Position numbers and translations under genes: made by a program
NCBI GenBank assembly: GCA_021162325.1
Contig: JAGGYV010000324.1
Location: 1 to 10,706, forward strand
Direction: 5' to 3'
Length of the DNA: 10,706 nucleotides
Origin: Desulfobacteraceae bacterium
GTDB lineage: Bacteria > Desulfobacterota > Desulfobacteria > Desulfobacterales > Desulfosalsimonadaceae
The notes under the pieces: generated by a model
The model's input: the letters and a program-made list of their open reading frames with translations, nothing else
Told to the model about the DNA's origin: nothing
The model's database searches: none
Part shown: one piece after another, positions 6,269 through 10,706 of the stretch
How positions within the stretch are numbered: position 1 is the stretch's first letter
How the letters are laid out: each line of letters opens with the position of its first letter

Positions 6269-8248
6269 AAATGTCTGTCCAATATTAAAATGCAAGTACC
6301 ACCGGTCCTTATTCAGCAAATCGACCAGCAACGGATCATCGCTTGCTGTGCTTTTCGCCGGGTTCAACTGATACCCAAAATCAAGCTGGATCGGCCCGAT
6401 AATCGTATGATATCGCAAGCCCAGACCGCTTGAGTATCGCAGATTTTTAAAATTTACATGGTATGATTCAGAATCCAGCGCCCCCGTATCCAGAAACAAA
6501 ACGCCGGAAAAATCATTGTACACCGGGAACCGGACCTCAAAGTTGCCGACAAACGATGACAAGCCGCTGATATCAACAATGACATCATTTTGATCGATCA
6601 CGCCGAGTTTTTCAAAACCATACCCCCGGACCGACTTACTGCCGCCCAAAAAAAACTGTTTGGAAATCGGTATGTAGTCCGTATCCCCGGTTTCTTGAAT
6701 TGTTTTGAAAGCCATCCGTCCAGCAATCACAAGGTCCCAGGGGAGCGGAATAAACACCTTGGCCTCAAAACCCGGCCGGATATAATCAATTTCCGACCCG
6801 AGATAGCCAGCGGCATTTTCAATTGAAAAACTGACCGATGAACCCTTTTGTGAGTTTAACACATCATCAACTGTACTACGCATAAGATTGAATTTAACCG
6901 ATGAGACAAGGTAATTTTCCGTATCTCTGGGATCAATCAGATCTTCGGAATCTTCAACCCGGATATCGTCAGGCCGGTTGACCTCCAGGTTATAACCGAT
7001 GGAAGAAAACCAGTGGGTTGACAGCTTGCGGTAGAAATTAACCTCCGAACTGGTCCGCCAAAGGGTATAATAATCTTTTTCTTCACGTTCAAAGCCAGCT
7101 GTTGAAACCAGGTTATTTTTAGCAGACAAAAAATACGGCAAAGAATACTCCGCGTAAATATTTTCCACAATGTCGGACCGCCGGGCGCGCAACGTCAGCC
7201 TGTCCGCCCGGCCGCTTAGATTCCGGTAACTCCACCCGGCCTGAAGTCTCACTCCGTCATCCGTGCCATATCCCACACCGAATTTCACACTTTGTTTTTT
7301 TCGAGGCTTTACCTGGATATCAATGGGAACCGTATTAATCTCTATTTCCGGCTCTCCCATCTTAATCACAGCTGTTTTAAAAATATTTAAATCAAACAGG
7401 TTCTGCCGGCTCTCGTCCAGTGCTTTAGCGACAAATTTTTTACCGCTTTCTAAAGATATTGCCCGGCGAATGACTCCTTCACGGACATACCCTTCATGCC
7501 CCGTGATACGGATATCGCCAAAATGATATGGCTGTCCCGGATCAATTTCAAAACTAATATCCGCTGAATCATCATTTAAGTCAACGGTTGCGTGGGCGCT
7601 GACGATTGCAAAAGGATAGCCCTGATTCCCCAACAATTTCCGCACCAACGCTTTGGACTGATCGTAGGTTTCGGTCTTAAATATTTTGCCGGATGCCAGC
7701 AAAAGGATTTTTCTGATCCGGGTCTCAGATATGGATTCAAGTTCGAACAGGCAGTCAATCATGATATGTCTGATAATGACCGGTGGGCCTTCTATGATTT
7801 TAAATGTTATGTCATATTCCGGAAGCAGATCATTTTTCGAAGCATTGCTTTTATCCGTTAATTGCTCCGACGATTTATCCGCATTTATTTGCTCAAAAGA
7901 GCCTTCTTCATCATCTTCTTTTTGGGATGGTGCCACGTGATATTCAACTGTTGTCTGATAATACCCCTGTGCCTGATAATACTGCTTGATGCGCAGGGTG
8001 TCGTCTTCAATATCCTTCATATAAATAACCGGATGATCCGCCCAGAATTCCCAGACCGGCGGTGTTTTGGCGGCAAGTGATTCTGAAAATTCCTTTTTAT
8101 TTATTTCATTCACTCCGGTAAAGATGACTTTCCGGACCTTAAACAAAATATTAGCCGCAGCTCCGGCAACAGACGACCCGGCCCCCAGAATGATCATCTG
8201 GGCCATTAACAGAACTATGATCGAAAGATCAACTCTTCTCAACACCAT
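6266..8248 (-). CDS. tamA: Omp85-family outer-membrane protein, TamA/BamA-like
   Basis: A 660-aa protein. An N-terminal signal peptide (hydrophobic 8-30, likely cut near AGA-AA) sends it to the outer membrane. Periplasmic POTRA domains follow, beginning ILFKVRKVIFTGV (first), then about 156-240 and 241-315. The rest is the 16-strand barrel (about 320-660), with the conserved VRGY motif (540-543) of the barrel-plugging loop and a terminal Phe (HFNIGQTF) that acts as the assembly signal. The three POTRA domains and the tamB neighbour favour TamA over BamA, which normally has five. The first POTRA carries an acidic Asp/Glu/Ser/Lys-rich insert at about 107-144. The start overlaps the yihY stop by 20 bases, implying translational coupling. 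GAGGAG lies only two bases before the ATG, so GTG (8245) or TTG (8242), codons two and three, are possible true starts. Confidence 0.93.
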   Translation of the reverse strand: MVLRRVDLSIIVLLMAQMIILGAGSSVAGAAANILFKVRKVIFTGVNEINKKEFSESLAAKTPPVWEFWADHPVIYMKDIEDDTLRIKQYYQAQGYYQTTVEYHVAPSQKEDDEEGSFEQINADKSSEQLTDKSNASKNDLLPEYDITFKIIEGPPVIIRHIMIDCLFELESISETRIRKILLLASGKIFKTETYDQSKALVRKLLGNQGYPFAIVSAHATVDLNDDSADISFEIDPGQPYHFGDIRITGHEGYVREGVIRRAISLESGKKFVAKALDESRQNLFDLNIFKTAVIKMGEPEIEINTVPIDIQVKPRKKQSVKFGVGYGTDDGVRLQAGWSYRNLSGRADRLTLRARRSDIVENIYAEYSLPYFLSAKNNLVSTAGFEREEKDYYTLWRTSSEVNFYRKLSTHWFSSIGYNLEVNRPDDIRVEDSEDLIDPRDTENYLVSSVKFNLMRSTVDDVLNSQKGSSVSFSIENAAGYLGSEIDYIRPGFEAKVFIPLPWDLVIAGRMAFKTIQETGDTDYIPISKQFFLGGSKSVRGYGFEKLGVIDQNDVIVDISGLSSFVGNFEVRFPVYNDFSGVLFLDTGALDSESYHVNFKNLRYSSGLGLRYHTIIGPIQLDFGYQLNPAKSTASDDPLLVDLLNKDRWYLHFNIGQTF

Positions 8249-9566
8249 CGCTCCTCAGAACAAGATCCAGCATCATCACGTTTCCCAGCTGTTTGGCTTC
8301 CGCTTTTTTTCTGGATTCCATCAGCGCCTGGAGCATATTGTTCTGTTCCTTCCCTTCAACATGCCAGTCTCCGTCCCCTTCATGACGAAGCGCAGCACAT
8401 ACGTCCAAAACGCTGATCAGTCCAATGTTTTTAGACGGCTGGAAAGTAATTTCGTCATCGCCTATTTCCTGGAGCAACCCGCAGTCACATAGCTTCTGTG
8501 TAATTTCCCTGACAAGACGGACCGGCACAGCCAGCGCATTCGATAAATCTTCCACCCCCATATGCCTTAAGGCATTATGAAATGTCCAGGCGACTTTCAG
8601 CATAATGTTTAATGCCATTTCTTCTTTCTGATCGTATGCCACATCATAGGAGTTAACCTCCTGCTGGTATGACCGGACATTCTGAATGGCATATGATAGC
8701 TGGGCACCGATCAGCACTATGATCCAGCTAAAATACAGCCATATAATAAAAATCGGCAAGACCGCAAAGGTCCCGTAAATCGTATTGTATTTTGCCACAC
8801 CAATGTTAAATTCCGTATAAATCCGGAATGCAGCCTCCCACGTACTTCCGCACAAAATCCCTGCGATCAGTGCCGGGAAAAATTTTACCCGTGTGTTCGG
8901 CATAAGATAATACATGGCGGTAAAAGCGATACAGAGAATGGCATGGGGTAATATCTTGTAAAAAAGGACAAAAAAATGTTTAAACGCCTGGTATTCCATC
9001 AACGCGGTGATAATCGTGTTTGAAGAAAAAGACGCAATCATGGCGGTTGACAAAATCATCAAAAATGGGCCTAAAAACAGCACACTGATATAGTTTGATA
9101 TTTTTCGGGGAATTGTCCTCTGGCGGGTCACTCCCCATAGTTCATTGAATGTTCTTTCCACATTACTGAGCATCATCACGGACGCATAAATTAAAAGGGC
9201 GGTACCAAACGCGCCCAGCGCCTTAAAATTCGTGTTGGAAATATACAAGATGATTCGAGCTGTCAGTTCTTCCTGGCCGGCGGTCAGGTAATTGATCAGG
9301 CCTTCTAATCGGGTGTGAAACCCCAACCCCTTTAACATGGAAAATGCAATAGCAAAAATCGGGACAATGGCAAGGATGGTGCTGTAGGAAAGGGCAGAAG
9401 CACGCAGGAGAATTAAGCGATTCTTTAGGCCGTGGACGGTCAGCAGAATAATTCGCACTGCCTGACAATAAAAAAAATATAACCGACCGGCATCCTTGGG
9501 GTCATGCCATACTTCATTTCGTAAAAAATCGGAAAGCTTCCGCAGATACGCTATAATCCCGCTCAT
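8229..9566 (-). CDS. YihY/BrkB-family inner-membrane protein with C-terminal winged-helix domain
   Basis: A 445-aa protein. Residues 30-300 form the YihY/BrkB domain with about six membrane helices (near 54-80, 115-135, 158-180, 205-223, 229-245, 265-293). They include the family's W-x-x-A-F-x-x-Y start at 243 and the YGTFAVLPIFIIWLY helix with LIGAQLSYA. Older databases call the family ribonuclease BN, but that activity belongs to another protein, so no RNase role is assigned. Residues about 315-390 form a cytoplasmic winged-helix-like extension (LSNALAVPVRLVREITQKLCDCGLL, then a strand pair). E. coli homologues are shorter and lack it. The start has GGAGG four bases upstream. It overlaps tamA by 20 bases, which suggests a joint envelope job, perhaps in lipid handling (inference). 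In E. coli the family member YhjD is linked to LPS-export suppression. Confidence 0.92.
   Translation of the reverse strand: MSGIIAYLRKLSDFLRNEVWHDPKDAGRLYFFYCQAVRIILLTVHGLKNRLILLRASALSYSTILAIVPIFAIAFSMLKGLGFHTRLEGLINYLTAGQEELTARIILYISNTNFKALGAFGTALLIYASVMMLSNVERTFNELWGVTRQRTIPRKISNYISVLFLGPFLMILSTAMIASFSSNTIITALMEYQAFKHFFVLFYKILPHAILCIAFTAMYYLMPNTRVKFFPALIAGILCGSTWEAAFRIYTEFNIGVAKYNTIYGTFAVLPIFIIWLYFSWIIVLIGAQLSYAIQNVRSYQQEVNSYDVAYDQKEEMALNIMLKVAWTFHNALRHMGVEDLSNALAVPVRLVREITQKLCDCGLLQEIGDDEITFQPSKNIGLISVLDVCAALRHEGDGDWHVEGKEQNNMLQALMESRKKAEAKQLGNVMMLDLVLRSDGVEKS
8251..8256 (-). promoter_or_regulatory. Shine-Dalgarno site of tamA with short spacing
   Basis: On the minus strand GAGGAG stands two bases before ATG (8248), five before GTG (8245) and eight before TTG (8242). 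The usual spacing would favour one of the latter two. The site lies inside the 3' end of the yihY coding region, so ribosomes finishing yihY could restart here. Confidence 0.65.
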
Positions 9567-9570
9567 TCCA

Positions 9571-9575
9571 CCTCC
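9571..9575 (-). promoter_or_regulatory. Shine-Dalgarno site of the yihY-family gene
   Basis: GGAGG on the minus strand, four bases ahead of the ATG at 9566, within the purine run GGGGAGGTGG. This supports the chosen start. No clear promoter is seen between it and the repeat beginning at 9587. A TATAAC at 9583-9578 would place the transcription start inside this site and is rejected. Confidence 0.8.
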
Positions 9576-9586
9576 CCGTTATAAAG

Positions 9587-9732
9587 AAAGTTTGAAGTGA
9601 CTAAAGTGATCTAAAGTGACTAAAGTTCTGGACTGCGCTAACGCGCAATTATTTTTAAACTTAAAATTGACAATGCCGGAGGCATTAACCACAACTTTAG
9701 AGCACTTCAAACTTTAGCTCACTTTTAACTTT
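9587..9732. repeat. 146-bp inverted-repeat element built of CTAAAGTG units
   Basis: The left arm 9587-9627 contains CTAAAGTGA at 9601 and 9611 and CTAAAGT at 9620, after AAAGTTTGAAGTGA. The right arm 9693-9732 is its imperfect reverse complement, and both arms begin and end with AAAGTT. Between them lie two small perfect palindromes: TGCGC-TAAC-GCGCA (9634-9647) and AATGCC-GGA-GGCATT (9672-9686). There is no ORF. It occupies most of the leader of the yihY-tamA cluster. It is likely a dispersed repeat. An operator array is possible but less likely given the hairpins. Confidence 0.7.
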
Positions 9733-9743
9733 ATCAGCTTCCA

Positions 9744-9866
9744 CCAGCAAAGTAAAAAGTTCAAGTTCGAGACGCCGCAAATCCCGAAGAACGAGGCGTA
9801 CTCTGTTTACTCCGCAGAGATGAGGGGTGCAGCGCAACGAAGAAATTGTGCTTTTTACGAAGCTGG
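9744..9866. repeat. MITE-like inverted-repeat element, copy 2
   Basis: The ends read CCAGCAAAGTAAAAAG (9744-9759) and, inverted, CCAGCTTCGTAAAAAG (9866-9851). Read on the minus strand, the inner end runs TTCGTTGCGCTGC, close to the CTGCGTTGC of copy 1, and the distance between the GTAAAAAG motifs is 107 bases against 109. The middle differs and folds through GGCGT/ACGCC-type pairs. It overlaps the 3' end of the fumarase gene, whose stop codon is the TAA inside its TCGTAAAAAG terminus. No ORF or transposase is present. Confidence 0.8.
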
Positions 9867-10706
9867 CAACAGTCCGTCAAAAAAGTCATTACCCTTATCA
9901 TCCACAATAATAAAGGCCGGAAAATCTTTAACCGTAATCATAAAAACCGCCTCCATGCCCAGCTCGGGATATTCGAGGACCTCCACTTGTGTGATGCATT
10001 CCTTGCCCAGCCGGGCGGCCGGGCCGCCGATGGATCCGAGATAAAACCCGCCATGGGCTTTACAGGAATCAGTCACCTGCCGGGACCGATTCCCCTTTGC
10101 CAGCATCACCATGGAACCGCCATGTTTCTGAAATTTTTGAACATAGGGATCCATGCGTCCGGCAGTGGTCGGGCCAAAGGAGCCTGCGGCAAAACCTTCC
10201 GGGGTTTTGGCAGGACCTGCGTAATAAACAATATGGTCTTTTAAGTATTGCGGCAGATCCCCTTTCTTTTCCAGTCTGTCATAAATTTTCGCATGGGCAA
10301 TGTCCCGGGCGACGATAATTTTACCGCTCAGAAGAAGACGGGTGGCCACCGGATATTTACTTAATTCATTGCGGATATCATTCATGGGCTGATTTAAATT
10401 AATATGAACCGCTTCAGAATCCTCAGCCAAAGAAACAGGCAGAAATCGTGCCGGATCTTTATCCAGCTGTTCTAAAAAAACACCGTCCTGATTGATTTTT
10501 CCCTTGATATTTCGATCGGCACTGCAACTCACCCCGATCCCTATCGGGCAGGAGGCCCCATGCCTCGGCATCCGGACGACCCGGACATCATGACAAAAAT
10601 ACTTGCCGCCGAACTGGGCACCAATGCCCAGGTTACGGGAGATTTCCAATAATTCCGCTTCAAGTGAAACATCCCGGAACGCATGACCGTTTTCATTTCC
10701 CTGCAC
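9855..10706 (-). CDS. fumA: class I (iron-sulfur) fumarate hydratase, C-terminal half, cut by window end
   Basis: The enzyme interconverts fumarate and malate in the cytoplasmic citric-acid cycle using an oxygen-sensitive [4Fe-4S] cluster. The 283 residues seen align closely with E. coli FumA from about residue 265 on. HGASCPIGIGVSCSADRN holds the third cluster cysteine (here C53). DIAHAK, FGPTTAGRMD, AKGNRSRQVTDSC and GGFYLGSIGGPAA follow. Because the tail of the N-terminal domain and the C-terminal domain lie in one reading frame, this is the single-chain form, not the two-subunit form. The start and the first two cluster cysteines lie outside the window. The first codon visible is GTG in mid-gene, not a start. 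The C-terminus ends GNDFFDGLLPAS, about a dozen residues shorter than FumA, with the stop codon inside a repeat element. It is 288 bases upstream of yihY on the same strand, with no evident functional link. Symbol by homology. Confidence 0.96.
   Translation of the reverse strand: MQGNENGHAFRDVSLEAELLEISRNLGIGAQFGGKYFCHDVRVVRMPRHGASCPIGIGVSCSADRNIKGKINQDGVFLEQLDKDPARFLPVSLAEDSEAVHINLNQPMNDIRNELSKYPVATRLLLSGKIIVARDIAHAKIYDRLEKKGDLPQYLKDHIVYYAGPAKTPEGFAAGSFGPTTAGRMDPYVQKFQKHGGSMVMLAKGNRSRQVTDSCKAHGGFYLGSIGGPAARLGKECITQVEVLEYPELGMEAVFMITVKDFPAFIIVDDKGNDFFDGLLPAS

Noticed and set aside
8067..8492. 141-aa open frame on the plus strand across the tamA-yihY junction
   Set aside because: It is antisense to two well-supported genes, and no domain or start signal supports it.
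8229..9566. Annotation of the YihY protein as ribonuclease BN
   Set aside because: This is a historical naming error. True RNase BN is the metallo-beta-lactamase-fold enzyme ElaC/Rbn, whereas this protein is a multi-helix membrane protein with no nuclease motif.
9587..9627. Tandem CTAAAGTGA units considered as a CRISPR array
   Set aside because: The units are 9-10 bases with no spacers of constant length, and there are no cas genes. They mirror an inverted copy at 9693-9732, so this is a repeat element arm.
9667..9672. Consensus -35 box TTGACA on the plus strand
   Set aside because: No -10 box lies at the right distance and no plus-strand gene follows. It sits in the middle of a repeat element.

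Overview
The window looks like chromosomal DNA from a diderm, probably anaerobic bacterium. The best guess is a Desulfobacterota (former Deltaproteobacteria) sulfate-reducer relative. This is an inference from three things: the TamA/TamB envelope pair, a rubredoxin-type iron-sulfur protein and a single-chain class I iron-sulfur fumarase, and short dispersed repeats of a style I associate with Desulfobacteraceae genomes. No rRNA, tRNA, CRISPR array, transposase or phage gene is visible.

Left part (1-1996), small redox and metal genes. An AT-rich leader precedes a plus-strand gene for a membrane protein with an N-terminal rubredoxin-like metal knuckle domain and a four-helix DUF2231-like membrane domain (263-901). 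A 123-bp inverted-repeat element (902-1024) separates it from a convergent YkgJ-type CxxCxxxCC metal-chelating protein (1043-1594, minus). Divergent from that is a 68-aa zinc-ribbon protein (1790-1996, plus), whose stop codon shares a TTAA with the stop codon of the large minus-strand gene that follows.

Centre (1993-9566), a minus-strand envelope cluster transcribed right to left: a YihY/BrkB-family inner-membrane protein with a C-terminal winged-helix extension (9566-8229), an Omp85/TamA-type outer-membrane protein (8248-6266) overlapping it by 20 bases, and a 1299-aa TamB (5892-1993). TamA and TamB families form a bridge between the inner and outer membranes that is linked to outer-membrane protein assembly and phospholipid delivery. 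The tight yihY-tamA overlap suggests the YihY protein works in the same envelope process. A 373-bp non-coding gap holding a 58-bp palindrome and a roughly 120-bp repeat lies between tamA and tamB.

Right edge (9855-10706, minus): the C-terminal half of a single-chain class I fumarate hydratase, cut by the window end. Between it and yihY are two repeats: a 146-bp CTAAAGTG-type inverted repeat, and a second member of the element family seen at 902-1024. The second member supplies the fumarase stop codon.

Most genes are ordinary. The observations most worth following are the rubredoxin-DUF2231 fusion, the coupling of yihY to tamAB, and the placement of three short repeat elements exactly at gene 3' ends.
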